Shown: positions 1 through 7,719, numbered from the stretch's first letter. The stretch: DNA of 14,232 nucleotides from JBCCRV01 sp047619315 (GCA_047619315.1 JBLHKB010000118.1:1-14232), one strand, 5' to 3'. Numbers and translations are program-made. The notes: generated from the letters alone by a model not told the origin.

Positions 1-2256
1 TTCAGACCAACGCACGCGAGCTTTTCGTGATGCTTTCTCTCCGCCGACGATCACGAGACGCACGCGGGTGGGCAAGGTCAACGAACGTCGGTCCATTTGA
101 ATCACGAGTTCGTGCCAGAAAGCCGTAGGCAGATTGAGAACGGTGACCGCCGCTCGTTCCGTCTCGTTCAGAAACTCCGAGACGGACTCACTCATGGCCT
201 GGCTGCGAAGAACGAGCGTGGCTCCCGCTAGCCAGGTGGACAGGATCTCCTCGACGGCCACGTCAAAACTCAAGCTGGCGAACTGGAGGCAGCGGTCTTC
301 CGGAGCGAGTTCAAATAGACTTGCGATGGCTCGGTTGTGCGCGACGAGCGCACCATGGGATACGACGACGCCTTTGGGCGTGCCTGTGGAGCCGGAGGTG
401 TAGATGACATAAGCCGCGTCTGAATCGCTGAGTGATAGAGCAGGTCGCTCGTTCTGCAGCGCATTTTCATTGGGGCTGACTTCGTCGATAAAGAGAGTGT
501 CTCGGGCCTCAAAAATCAATGCGTGATCGGTGCACCGATGTGTCAGCGCGACCTTGGCCCCAGAATCCTCGAGCATGTGGCTGAGTGCGGAAGATGGATA
601 GGACGGATCGAGAGGCACGTACGCTGCCCCAGTCTTGAGGACGGCGAGGAGCGCAGTCGCGAGGTCAAAAGAACGGGGCAGACACACCGCTACGCGTTCA
701 CCAGGCTCGACGCCCTGAGCTCTCAGTCGATGCGCGAGGTGGTTAGATTTTCGATCGAGCTCCTCGTAGGTGCACGTTTCGTCTGAATCGACGCTGCGAA
801 GAGCGATATCGCGGGGCGCGCGTCTGACCTGCGCATCGAAGACGTCGAGGTACGTCGTGCCGTCTCGCTGGATCGGGTTCGATGGCCGACCGAACGCCAA
901 GAGCTGCTGTCGTTCGCTGTCGTCGAGCAGCGAAATGGTACTGATAGGCGTCGTGCTTTCGGCGACAGCAAGCTGGGCGAGGACGAAGGAGAAGTGCCGG
1001 CAGAGCTGCCTGATCGACGCTTCATCGTACACCGAAGAGTCGTACTCGAAGCGCACTTCGAGTCCGTCGTCGCCGAGGTAAAGCGCCAGAGTCAGAGGAA
1101 TCGAGCCTTGCTCGATGAGCGTTGTATGGCGTCCCTCCCACGCGCCCCCATTCGCGCGGAGTCGAGCATCGAGATAGTAGCGTTCAAACACAATATTGCT
1201 CGAAAGCAGCGCTTCACCGGCGTTGCCGCACCAGCTCTGTATGTCCACGAGTGGAGTGTGTTCGTGTTGGCGCAAGTCAACGGACTGCTTGCGGAGATCC
1301 TTGACGAGGTCCCCGACGGAATCCTCGTCGCCGAGTTGTGCACGAACTGGGAGCGTATTGATAAAGCAGCCAACGGTGTCTTTGGCTTCGGGGAATGTGT
1401 GTCGCCCCGATCGCGTAGACCCAAAGACAACATCACCGGCGCCTGAATAGCTAGCGAGGGCAATGGCCCAGCCAGCCTGGAGACACGCATAGAGGGTCGC
1501 GTTCGTCTCGACGCCAAGGCGCTCCAGACCGTGAATGACGTCTGCTGAAACGGAGTCCGTAAATTCGCGTTGACGTAGTTCGCCTGCCGACGACCTCTCC
1601 ATTGGCAGATGCGTGCTTTCGCAGCCAGTAAGCAGCTCCCGAAAGAAGGCTTCGGCGGCATCCGAATCACGTTCACGAAGAGCCTCGACATGAGGACGCA
1701 TGGTGGGGCCGGGCAGCAACGAGAGTGGCTCACCACGCTGAGTCTGTTCATACGTCCGAAAGACTTCTTCGAGGACGAGGGTGAAGCCTCGGCCGTCGAG
1801 AATGGCGTGGTGGAAGGTCCAAACCATCGTCCAAGATGAATCGCCGCAGCGGAAGAGGCGAATGCGCATCGGCGCCGGCTCGTCGAGGGACACGCCAGCT
1901 TCTCGGTCGGCTTCGATGAATGATCGGAGTTCACTCTCTTGCCGGGTGGTGCTGAGGTTCCGCCAGTCGTCTACGACATACCGAAGCGGCGCATCCGCGT
2001 GCACCTCCTGCATAGGGAGCGTCAGTCCTTGCCACCGAAAAGACGTCCGGAGCGCCGCGTGGCGACCTTGAACTAGGCGCCATGCTTGGCGGAAGGATTC
2101 GGGGTCGAGGGCCTCGTCCATCCGTATAACGATCTGCTCAAGGTTGATCCAAGGCCGATCGGAGAGAGCACTCTCAAAGAGCATCCCGTGCTGCATAGGC
2201 GTCAATTCGAACAGATCCACGACGGGGGGGACAGGTGCGGTTTTTTGGTTATGCAT
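1..2256 (-). CDS. Non-ribosomal peptide synthetase, N-terminal part (condensation + partial adenylation domain)
   Basis: The frame is open for 752 codons from the ATG to the window edge, so the C-terminal part is outside. Residues about 12-430 are a condensation domain: core C1 LTPMQHGMLF (18-27), the catalytic HHAILDG (149-155) that promotes amide-bond formation between carrier-bound substrates, the VGCFINTLPVR core (295-305) and RQHEHTPLVDIQ (329-340). Residues about 465-752 are an adenylation domain, which activates an amino acid as its adenylate: TYEEL (496-500), LKTGAAYVPLD (540-550), the ATP-binding YTSGSTGTPKG (619-629) and FDVAVEE (664-670). It is cut just after IVGGEKA, before core A5, so the substrate cannot be read. 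The start is limited by an in-frame TAA 33 bases upstream and there is no good ribosome-binding site. A protein beginning with a C domain may be a later module or a lipo-initiating one. The GH113-like gene lies 1.1 kb upstream on the same strand. The C-A identification is very firm; the product is unknown. Confidence 0.95.
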   Translation of the reverse strand, partial: MHNQKTAPVPPVVDLFELTPMQHGMLFESALSDRPWINLEQIVIRMDEALDPESFRQAWRLVQGRHAALRTSFRWQGLTLPMQEVHADAPLRYVVDDWRNLSTTRQESELRSFIEADREAGVSLDEPAPMRIRLFRCGDSSWTMVWTFHHAILDGRGFTLVLEEVFRTYEQTQRGEPLSLLPGPTMRPHVEALRERDSDAAEAFFRELLTGCESTHLPMERSSAGELRQREFTDSVSADVIHGLERLGVETNATLYACLQAGWAIALASYSGAGDVVFGSTRSGRHTFPEAKDTVGCFINTLPVRAQLGDEDSVGDLVKDLRKQSVDLRQHEHTPLVDIQSWCGNAGEALLSSNIVFERYYLDARLRANGGAWEGRHTTLIEQGSIPLTLALYLGDDGLEVRFEYDSSVYDEASIRQLCRHFSFVLAQLAVAESTTPISTISLLDDSERQQLLAFGRPSNPIQRDGTTYLDVFDAQVRRAPRDIALRSVDSDETCTYEELDRKSNHLAHRLRAQGVEPGERVAVCLPRSFDLATALLAVLKTGAAYVPLDPSYPSSALSHMLEDSGAKVALTHRCTDHALIFEARDTLFIDEVSPNENALQNERPALSLSDSDAAYVIYTSGSTGTPKGVVVSHGALVAHNRAIASLFELAPEDRCLQFASLSFDVAVEEILSTWLAGATLVLRSQAMSESVSEFLNETERAAVTVLNLPTAFWHELVIQMDRRSLTLPTRVRLVIVGGEKASRKARVRWSE

Positions 2257-2363
2257 GCGGTCACTGACGCCTGTGCGCGCATGAATTTATTTCGTACTCC
2301 TAGTGCTTGGTCTATCCCCCTAACGTGTGTGTGAACGCCTCCTTGGCTTGTCGTGGGGTGCCC

Positions 2364-3413
2364 TCAGCGACGTCGAAAAGCCCGACGAAGGATAACTTCA
2401 GCTGGATTTCCGCGCGGGGAAAAGCCACGTGGGCCTTCTTCGTGCGTGTCGGGATTCGTGAACCACTTCCAAATATAGAGCCCCCGGATCCATGGCTGAT
2501 CCGCGACCTCGTGGAAGAGAACTTCGTAGGCCAGAGCCTGTGCCGCCTCATCGACCGGCGACGCGGAACGCTCGGTCCATTCGTAAGGGCGCACAGCAGT
2601 GTCACGGGTGGCTTTGTAGCCCACCTCCGTCAGCAGCACCGGTCGCTCCACGCGTTCTGAGACTAACTCCAAGCGCTCCAAGTGGCCTCGCAGTTGAACC
2701 CCCATTTCCTCCGCCGACGCGTCTGGGTTCGAGGCGAGTGGCGGATAGAACTGCACGCCAATGTAGTCGACTGCGTCCCAGAAAGAGACAGCGTCGACAG
2801 AGTCCCAGTTCGCACAGTAGGTGAGCTCACCGGAATAGACGCCGCGAATGTCGTCGATGAGGGCTCGCCACTCATCGGCATGGTGTGCGCTGGAGCGGAG
2901 CTCTGTCCCGATCGCAAGGATCGGGACAGACTCTTCTTCGGCTATTCGTGCGTAGATCAATATCCACTCGCGGTAGGATCGAAACCACGCGAGCCAGTCA
3001 CTCGGGGCAAGCTCGGCGCGCCACTCGCCACGCCCGACCCAGATATGTGGCTTGAGAAGTGTCTGAATCCCACGGTCACGCGCCGCCTGTATTTCGGCCC
3101 GTACTCGCTCGTCTCGTTCGCCGCCGCTTCGCTCGCCGACATGCTCGACGGACTCGCTCTGAAGCGAATTCATGAAACCGAAAGGCGTCAGGCTGATCCA
3201 TTGGACGCCGAGTTCCTTGAGTTCGTCCAAGGTGCCGGAGCTCGTTGCGCTCCCGTAACCGTGTTCGCCACCATTCTCCCAGGAGTGAGCAAGGCACACA
3301 CCGCGCTGAACTTCGTCTGCGAGCGGCGCCGCTTGAGAAGGTGATGTGAGTGCTGGGCGGACGATGGGCGTCACGCACTCACAAGTGGTTAAGAGTAGGA
3401 GAAAAATACGCAC
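2364..3413 (-). CDS. GH113-type glycoside hydrolase, probable exported or lipoprotein
   Basis: The 349-residue protein has the pattern of glycoside hydrolase family 113, a TIM-barrel family of beta-mannanase-type retaining enzymes. Visible signatures (numbered from the GTG start) are KPHIWVG (121-127), GTELR with candidate acid/base Glu171, LTYCANWD (197-204), FWDAVDYIGVQFYPPL (211-226) and LLTEVGY with candidate nucleophile Glu263; IWKWF sits near the end of the barrel. I chose the GTG at 3413 because it gives a short export signal, MRIFLLLLTTC. The Cys at 11 or 13 could be a lipidation site, but LTTC is a poor lipobox. An ATG at 3506 (380 residues) is the outermost possible start and would put about 31 atypical residues before the hydrophobic stretch. 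Neither start has a clear ribosome-binding site. The stop lies 107 bp before the NRPS start on the same strand, so co-transcription is possible. The substrate is inferred only from the family. Confidence 0.82.
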   Translation of the reverse strand: MRIFLLLLTTCECVTPIVRPALTSPSQAAPLADEVQRGVCLAHSWENGGEHGYGSATSSGTLDELKELGVQWISLTPFGFMNSLQSESVEHVGERSGGERDERVRAEIQAARDRGIQTLLKPHIWVGRGEWRAELAPSDWLAWFRSYREWILIYARIAEEESVPILAIGTELRSSAHHADEWRALIDDIRGVYSGELTYCANWDSVDAVSFWDAVDYIGVQFYPPLASNPDASAEEMGVQLRGHLERLELVSERVERPVLLTEVGYKATRDTAVRPYEWTERSASPVDEAAQALAYEVLFHEVADQPWIRGLYIWKWFTNPDTHEEGPRGFSPRGNPAEVILRRAFRRR

Positions 3414-3599
3414 AGGGTCGCGCTCACGCGTCGCCCTTACCGTTCCATAGACGAAAATGGGCGACAAGGGCAGGTTCACCAGCGATGGGTGTGCTTGCGA
3501 GAACATCGCGATCGGCGTTCGAGTTCGTTGTTTTCGGTGGTGCCATTTCGTACCCTCCGTGTCCCAGCCACGTCCGGCTTGGGGACGAAAGTAGATCGA
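3414..3599. promoter_or_regulatory. Divergent intergenic region with possible promoter
   Basis: This gap separates the GH113-like gene (leftward) from the secreted cupredoxin-like gene (rightward), so both promoters should lie here if the later GH113 start is right. The best rightward match I see is TTGTTT (3528-3533), a 17-base spacer and TACCCT (3551-3556), which resembles a sigma-70 site only weakly. The rightward gene has no strong Shine-Dalgarno sequence before its ATG. No operator-like palindrome was evident. Confidence 0.22.
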
Positions 3600-4253
3600 A
3601 TGAAGCGACTGGCTTTGGCTCTAACCCTAACGACGCTCGGCATTAGCTCCACGGCATGGGCCGGTGCGGTACGTGGTCAGCTTGCCGTCGGCAATCAGAC
3701 CGTCCCTGAATCGCAGCAGTCGGACCATTACTGGAACGCTTGGAACGGCTTCATCGCCGCGCGTGAGATGAACGTCGACCTCACGCGAGAACTCAGCGTG
3801 GTGCTTCGTGGCGGCGAGGTCGCGGAGCCTGTCGACTGTGAGTACACGCTTCACGGCGGCGACCTCGGTTCGCGAACGATGGTTGTAAAGACGGGCGCAC
3901 GCATCCGGCTTATGAATGGGGATGGCGCCGTACATGAGCTGGCCATCGAGGGGCTGAGCGACGAAGGGGCGACGCTGCCTACGGCACCTGGCAATGCACG
4001 CCAGCTGACGATTCCCGCCGGCGGCCCATACATTGTTACGGATGCTCTCTACGCCCACGTCCAGGGCACGATCGTTCCCGTCGACGACCTTGCCGCATGC
4101 GGACGTGTTGCCGCGGATGGCGCCTTTACGCTCCCCGAAGTTCCTCCGGGCGACTACGTGCTGGCCGTTTACCGCAATGGTGAACAGGTGCATGAGCAGA
4201 ACGTCACCCTCGAAGCCGGCGTCGTCGAAGTCGACCGAATCAGTCTGGACTAA
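3600..4253 (+). CDS. Secreted cupredoxin-like protein with carboxypeptidase-regulatory-like C-terminus
   Basis: This 217-residue protein begins with a clear Sec signal peptide: MKRLA, a hydrophobic core, and a cleavage site after AWA (21). Residues about 80-163 follow the cupredoxin pattern LMNGDGAVHELAIEG ... LTIPAGGPYIV ... AHVQGTIVPV, as in plastocyanin-like periplasmic proteins. His112 is at the place of the first copper ligand, but the usual Cys-His-Met ligand segment is replaced by DALYAHVQ, so copper binding is doubtful. Residues about 168-216 (GRVAADGAFTLPEVPPGDY) resemble the carboxypeptidase regulatory-like beta-sandwich. An upstream in-frame start at 3489 exists, but the ATG at 3600 is chosen because the signal peptide begins there. 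The next gene starts 6 bp after the stop, so the two are very probably co-transcribed and may act together at the cell envelope. No enzymatic motif is visible. Confidence 0.8.
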   Translation: MKRLALALTLTTLGISSTAWAGAVRGQLAVGNQTVPESQQSDHYWNAWNGFIAAREMNVDLTRELSVVLRGGEVAEPVDCEYTLHGGDLGSRTMVVKTGARIRLMNGDGAVHELAIEGLSDEGATLPTAPGNARQLTIPAGGPYIVTDALYAHVQGTIVPVDDLAACGRVAADGAFTLPEVPPGDYVLAVYRNGEQVHEQNVTLEAGVVEVDRISLD

Positions 4254-4259
4254 TCCGAA

Positions 4260-5882
4260 ATGTTTTCACGTCTTTGGTATTTCGTTATCGCGGCTATCGC
4301 CGGCGCCGGTCTTGCCGGTGCCTTCATCGCCCAATCCACCCTTGACCATCGCTCGGAGTTGGAGGTTCAGGACAACCTCCGCCGTGACCGCGCCGAACTT
4401 GAGTTGTGGCTTCGCTACGATGCGCGCGCGCGTCTGGATTCCTTGGGTCCGATGGCCGCTCATCAAGATGTTCGCACGGCGCTCGCTGCGGCGAGCGGCG
4501 GTCGTCGTGGCAGCCTCAACGCTGAAGCTCGCGCGGGTCTTGGTAATACTCTCGCGAGCTTGAACGAGCAGCTCGAAGAAGGTGCAGCCCAGCTCCTCTT
4601 TGCTCTCGACGACGATGGCACAATCGTCGCTCAGCTCGGCGGCACCACACCTCCCGTGGGGGCCGGCCTCGGCGCCTTTCCAGTGGTTCGCCGCGCCCTG
4701 AGTGGTTTTCAGACCGACGACGTTCTTGTGTACAACGGCGATGTGTATCGCGTCGCAGCCCGGCCCGTCGTACAGGGCGGACGCTACGTCGGCGCCATCG
4801 TTCACTGCAGTGAGATGGGTGCTCAGCTCGCACAGCGCATCGGAAGTCGACTGTCCGGCGCGACTCTCGGCTTCTTCTTTCGCGGCGATATCTTGGCGAC
4901 GCACTCGCCGGACGCAAGCGTAGGTCGTGCCGAGATGGAGACAAACCTTGGCGCAGCTCTCGAACTTGAAGAGTTGCGCGAGAACGGCCACACAGCGCCG
5001 GTCGAAATGGGCGAAGGGCGTCTCGCGCTCTACGCCTACGCGACGGGTAGCGCTCGTCATGCGGGTGCAGGATATATCCTCGCGCGCCCCGTTCCGCTGA
5101 TGGGTTCACCGATGGCGCTCTTCAGCTCCATTCCCGACAGCGTCATGGCCACCATGAACTGGCCCCTCGTTGCGGGGCTTCCTTTGCTCTTGGGCCTTCT
5201 TGGTTTGCTCTTAATGTTCATCGAGCGCGACCGACCCATGAGTCGCTTTCGCAAAGCCATCACGGCGCTTGGCGAAGGAAGGGTTCAGCATCTTGAAGAG
5301 TCCGCGCTTCCGGCTCGGTTCCGAAAGCTGGCTCATGACGTCAACGAGGGACTCTCACGGGCTGGGGCCGGGGGCGCAGCGTCGCCGAAGGCCACTGCCG
5401 ATCTCGATCAGATTCTCGGCGACGCTCCCTCTTCTTCGAGCACGCCTTACTTCGGGTTCGCCCCAGAAGCTGACGCCTCCATGGACGCGCCTACGCCGTC
5501 GATGCTGGACGGCGCTGACCTTGAGTCCATCGCTCCGGGACCGAATGACCGACCGACGCCTCGGCCACCTCCACCGCCACCGGCCTTCGACGACGATGAT
5601 GAGTCTGGTGCGACGAGGGTCGCTGCTGTCCCCTCGGAGCTGCTCGCTGCATCCTCCCACAGCCATCTCGACCGTCACTATCGAGTAGTGTACGACGAGT
5701 TCGTTGCGCTCAAAAAGAAATGTGGCGAACCGACATCGGGGCTCACATTTGACAAGCTTCTCGCGACGCTTCGCAAGAACGCCGAGACCATCAAAGCCAA
5801 GCACAACGTCGATGAGGTTCGCTTCACGGTGTACGAAAAAGCCGGCAAGGCGGCTCTTAAAGCGACTCCTGTGAAGCGTTAG
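4260..5882 (+). CDS. Membrane sensor-like protein with MXAN_5187-type C-terminal domain
   Basis: The 540-residue protein has an N-terminal membrane helix (about 5-24), a periplasmic region of about 275 residues and a second helix (about 302-320). That is the layout of CACHE-type sensors; FALDDDGTIVAQLGG (114-128) and VYRVAARPV (162-170) look like PAS/CACHE strands. Residues 321-366 could be a short HAMP-like helical region. A low-complexity linker follows (367-465), with acidic and Ser/Pro stretches, seven prolines in a row (435-441) and four aspartates. The C-terminal 70 residues (YDEFVALKKKCGEPTSGLTF, then LRKN and KAALKATPVKR) match the MXAN_5187 C-terminal domain from memory. No histidine kinase, cyclase or methyl-accepting module is present, so the output is unknown; the conserved tail may bind a partner. 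The gene is 6 bp from the secreted cupredoxin-like gene and ends just before a strong terminator. Confidence 0.82.
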   Translation: MFSRLWYFVIAAIAGAGLAGAFIAQSTLDHRSELEVQDNLRRDRAELELWLRYDARARLDSLGPMAAHQDVRTALAAASGGRRGSLNAEARAGLGNTLASLNEQLEEGAAQLLFALDDDGTIVAQLGGTTPPVGAGLGAFPVVRRALSGFQTDDVLVYNGDVYRVAARPVVQGGRYVGAIVHCSEMGAQLAQRIGSRLSGATLGFFFRGDILATHSPDASVGRAEMETNLGAALELEELRENGHTAPVEMGEGRLALYAYATGSARHAGAGYILARPVPLMGSPMALFSSIPDSVMATMNWPLVAGLPLLLGLLGLLLMFIERDRPMSRFRKAITALGEGRVQHLEESALPARFRKLAHDVNEGLSRAGAGGAASPKATADLDQILGDAPSSSSTPYFGFAPEADASMDAPTPSMLDGADLESIAPGPNDRPTPRPPPPPPAFDDDDESGATRVAAVPSELLAASSHSHLDRHYRVVYDEFVALKKKCGEPTSGLTFDKLLATLRKNAETIKAKHNVDEVRFTVYEKAGKAALKATPVKR

Positions 5883-5903
5883 CGAGCTCCCCGCTGCCAA
5901 CAA

Positions 5904-5940
5904 AAAAAGAGCCTGCTCGAAAAACGAGCGGGCTCTTTTT
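5904..5940 (+). terminator. Rho-independent terminator, probably bidirectional
   Basis: A 16-base inverted repeat with one mismatch (5904-5919 and 5925-5940) flanks a five-A loop. The GC-rich core is GAGCC-GCTCG paired with CGAGC-GGCTC. It is preceded by a run of seven A and followed by five T, so it can end rightward transcripts of the 3600-5882 gene pair and also leftward transcripts coming from the adenosyltransferase gene. It begins 21 bp after the TAG stop at 5880-5882. Confidence 0.92.
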
Positions 5941-6187
5941 GATTATGGTTCCGTACCGTGAAGAACGTGGGATGAATACGGAGTCGAACCCCTACTTTGC
6001 AGTAGGTGGGAACTGATATCGAACGCTTTAGGCTTCCCGATGACTTATGCCGGTCCTGCACACCACGCTCGTTGAGGGACCCGATTCGACCTGGTCAGGG
6101 ATTCAAAACTCCTTCCTCACAAAACTCACAGAGGGAACGCTTAAAGAATACGGTCAACTGTGCGTAAAATCAACGGGGAGACGGCTG
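5941..6187. other. Gene-poor region between converging genes; T-arm-like motif and GNRA-capped hairpin
   Basis: No convincing coding sequence is seen. On the minus strand, 5978-5988 reads GGTTCGACTCC, an exact match to the tRNA B-box (T-arm) consensus. Just upstream (5989-6004) is a perfect 6-bp hairpin, CCTACT-GCAA-AGTAGG, with a GNRA tetraloop. The order CTGCAAA ... GGTTCGACTCC recalls the anticodon loop and T-loop of tRNA-Cys. However, I could not pair an acceptor stem or D arm, there is no variable loop and no A-box, so a functional tRNA is unlikely. The right half (about 6100-6180) is visibly more A-rich than its surroundings. It could be a decayed tRNA, an integration scar, or the 3' end of an unknown small RNA. 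Confidence 0.3.
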
Positions 6188-6736
6188 TTATCCGCGTCCA
6201 AGCCAAGGAACATCTGGAACGCCAGCTGCATGGTTCAAGGCACGTGCCAAGACGAAAAGTAGGTCGCTAAGGCGGTTTACGTAGTGCATGGCTTCGTCGC
6301 GAACGGGCGAAGATGCACGTAGCGAAACAAGCGCTCGCTCGGCGCGCCGGCACACGGTGCGGGCCAGATGTGCATGCGCCGCGGCAGGAGTTCCACCAGG
6401 GAGCACAAACGTCTTGAGCGGTGGAAGTCCCACTTCATGACCATCGATGGCAGCTTCGAGGGCCTGTACATCCGCTGAGTCGAGTCGTGGTTGGCCGCTC
6501 GCATCGCGGCCGGGAACGGTGGCTAGTTCAGCACCGAGATCAAAGAGCTGGCTTTGAATGCGTGCGAGCAATGCATCGATGTCCGCGTCCTCAACATGTG
6601 TCCGAAGCATTCCGATGCAGCTGTTGAGTTCGTCGACTTCGCCGTATGCGTTGACCCGCTCGTCTGCCTTCGAGACGCGTGCGCCTCCGTAGAGTCCGGT
6701 CTCGCCTTCGTCGCCTGTTTTTGTGTAGATTTTCAC
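6188..6736 (-). CDS. pduO: PduO-type cob(I)yrinic acid a,c-diamide / cob(I)alamin adenosyltransferase
   Basis: This 182-residue protein transfers the 5'-deoxyadenosyl group of ATP to cob(I)alamin (or a precursor), making coenzyme B12. The ATP-binding N-terminus MKIYTKTGDEGETGLYGG (1-18) is the family hallmark, followed by VDELNSCIG (34-42), FVLPGGTPAAAHAHLAR (110-126), the RRAER arginines (130-134) and YVNRLSDLLFVLAR (152-165). It has the usual length for single-domain PduO/MMAB enzymes. The start is the GTG at 6736, which places the canonical KIYTKTGD right after the initiator; there is no good Shine-Dalgarno sequence. It follows fmt by 55 bp on the same strand and may be transcribed with def-fmt. 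No other cobalamin gene or B12 riboswitch is seen nearby, so a housekeeping role in cofactor supply or salvage is likely. The gene symbol reflects the family, not propanediol use. Confidence 0.93.
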   Translation of the reverse strand: MKIYTKTGDEGETGLYGGARVSKADERVNAYGEVDELNSCIGMLRTHVEDADIDALLARIQSQLFDLGAELATVPGRDASGQPRLDSADVQALEAAIDGHEVGLPPLKTFVLPGGTPAAAHAHLARTVCRRAERALVSLRASSPVRDEAMHYVNRLSDLLFVLARALNHAAGVPDVPWLGRG

Positions 6737-6746
6737 CGAAAGATCG

Positions 6747-6764
6747 TGACGGAATCGACCGTCA
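6747..6764 (-). other. Small perfect stem-loop just upstream of the adenosyltransferase start
   Basis: TGACGG and CCGTCA form a 6-bp stem around a six-base loop, ending 10 bases before the GTG start at 6736. It lies where a ribosome-binding site would be and no Shine-Dalgarno sequence is visible there. It might modulate translation or simply be chance; there is no U-run, so it is not a standard terminator for fmt. Confidence 0.35.
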
Positions 6765-6791
6765 GGTCAATCGCTCCATCGATAAACGCGA

Positions 6792-7715
6792 CTAGTCGCC
6801 GAAACGTGCGGGCCGACCGTAGCCCGCCAGGAATGCCGCCGCTGGAAGACGCTTTTTCCCCGCCGGTTGAAGGACGCTCAGTGCAAGAGCGCCTGTACCG
6901 CAGGCCACCAAAATACCGCGTTCATCCACGCCGATGACATCACCTGGCTCCCCACGGGCTGGACCACGCGTGGGCGAAGCTTCATGAATTTTCAACACGA
7001 CGCCTTCGCGCGTCGTAAAGGGGCCGGGCCACGGCGTCATCCCGCGCATGTGCGCATGGACCAGTGCCACATCCTTGGACCAATCAATGCGGCCGTCTTC
7101 TTTCGTCAAAAGACGCGCGTGGGTTATACCCTCTGTTGTCTGTGGTTTCGCCTTGAGGTCGCCGGCAACGATCTGCGGCAGCGATTCCTCGAGCAAGTCG
7201 GCGCCGAGCTGCGCGAGCTCTGGGGCGAGGGTGGCGCTCGTGTGTGTGTCGCCGATCGGCATTGAACGCATGGAGTAGACACCACCGGTGTCCATGCCTT
7301 CGTCCATGGCCATTACCGCGACGCCCGTTTCAGCATCCCCGGAAGCGATCGACCATTGGATGGGCCCAGCACCTCGCCAGCGTGGCAAGAGGGAAGCGTG
7401 CACATTGACGCATCCGGCACGGGCCGCTTCGAGCACTGGGAGCGGCAAGATGCGCCCGTAGGCGACCACGACGATGACGTCGAGGTCGAGTTCGCGGAGC
7501 TGCGCGGCGAGCTTCCCGTTTCGCACTTTCTTGGGTTGAAAGACGGGAAGCGAGAGTTCCTGGGCCCTGACCTTCACCGCCGGAGGTCGAAGACTCATGC
7601 CGCGGCCTGCGGGTCGGTCGGGTTGGCTGAAGACGGCCTGGATATCCGCAATTCGATGCAATGCATCAAGGCACGGGATCGCAAATGCGGGTGAACCAAA
7701 GAAAGCGGCGCGCAT
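6792..7715 (-). CDS. fmt: Methionyl-tRNA formyltransferase
   Basis: This 307-residue protein formylates the amino group of initiator Met-tRNA using 10-formyl-tetrahydrofolate, so that translation can start with formyl-methionine. The N-terminal Rossmann domain begins MRAAFFGSPAFAIPCLDAL and has FSQPDRPAGRGM (29-40). The catalytic triad is seen as Asn104 and His106 in CVNVHASLLPRWRGAGPIQW (102-121) and Asp142 in MDEGMDTGGVY. The C-terminal tRNA-binding domain (about 205-307) has RIDWSKD and MTPWPGPFT. The ATG at 7715 is chosen because it starts the conserved strand; an upstream in-frame ATG at 7775 would run into def. Its start is only 4 bp after the def stop, the classic def-fmt pairing, so the two are surely translated from one message. 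The protein is full length and intact. Confidence 0.96.
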   Translation of the reverse strand: MRAAFFGSPAFAIPCLDALHRIADIQAVFSQPDRPAGRGMSLRPPAVKVRAQELSLPVFQPKKVRNGKLAAQLRELDLDVIVVVAYGRILPLPVLEAARAGCVNVHASLLPRWRGAGPIQWSIASGDAETGVAVMAMDEGMDTGGVYSMRSMPIGDTHTSATLAPELAQLGADLLEESLPQIVAGDLKAKPQTTEGITHARLLTKEDGRIDWSKDVALVHAHMRGMTPWPGPFTTREGVVLKIHEASPTRGPARGEPGDVIGVDERGILVACGTGALALSVLQPAGKKRLPAAAFLAGYGRPARFGD

Positions 7716-7719
7716 GTTC

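Noticed and set aside
1092..1934. Long leftward ORF of 280 codons inside the NRPS
   Set aside because: It is a shadow frame rich in Ser/Arg/Pro; the true frame through the same bases has continuous condensation-domain motifs.
2257..2363. Promoter before the NRPS gene
   Set aside because: An A/T-rich patch (about 2281-2295) exists but no paired -35 and -10 elements with good spacing were found.
2682..3344. Rightward 220-codon ORF opposite the GH113-like gene
   Set aside because: The opposite strand carries clear GH113 signatures across the same stretch; this ORF has no recognisable motif.
4266..5060. Leftward 264-codon ORF opposite the sensor-like gene
   Set aside because: It is antisense to a well-supported frame and resembles no family; high GC keeps reverse frames open.
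5970..6040. Functional tRNA-Cys on the minus strand
   Set aside because: A B-box and GCA loop are visible but no acceptor stem, D arm or A-box can be formed, and the spacing between anticodon hairpin and T-loop is too short.
6047..6262. Rightward 71-aa ORF in the gap after the terminator
   Set aside because: It overlaps the 3' end of the adenosyltransferase gene by 75 bp, has no ribosome-binding site and no recognisable family; codon use is not like the neighbours.
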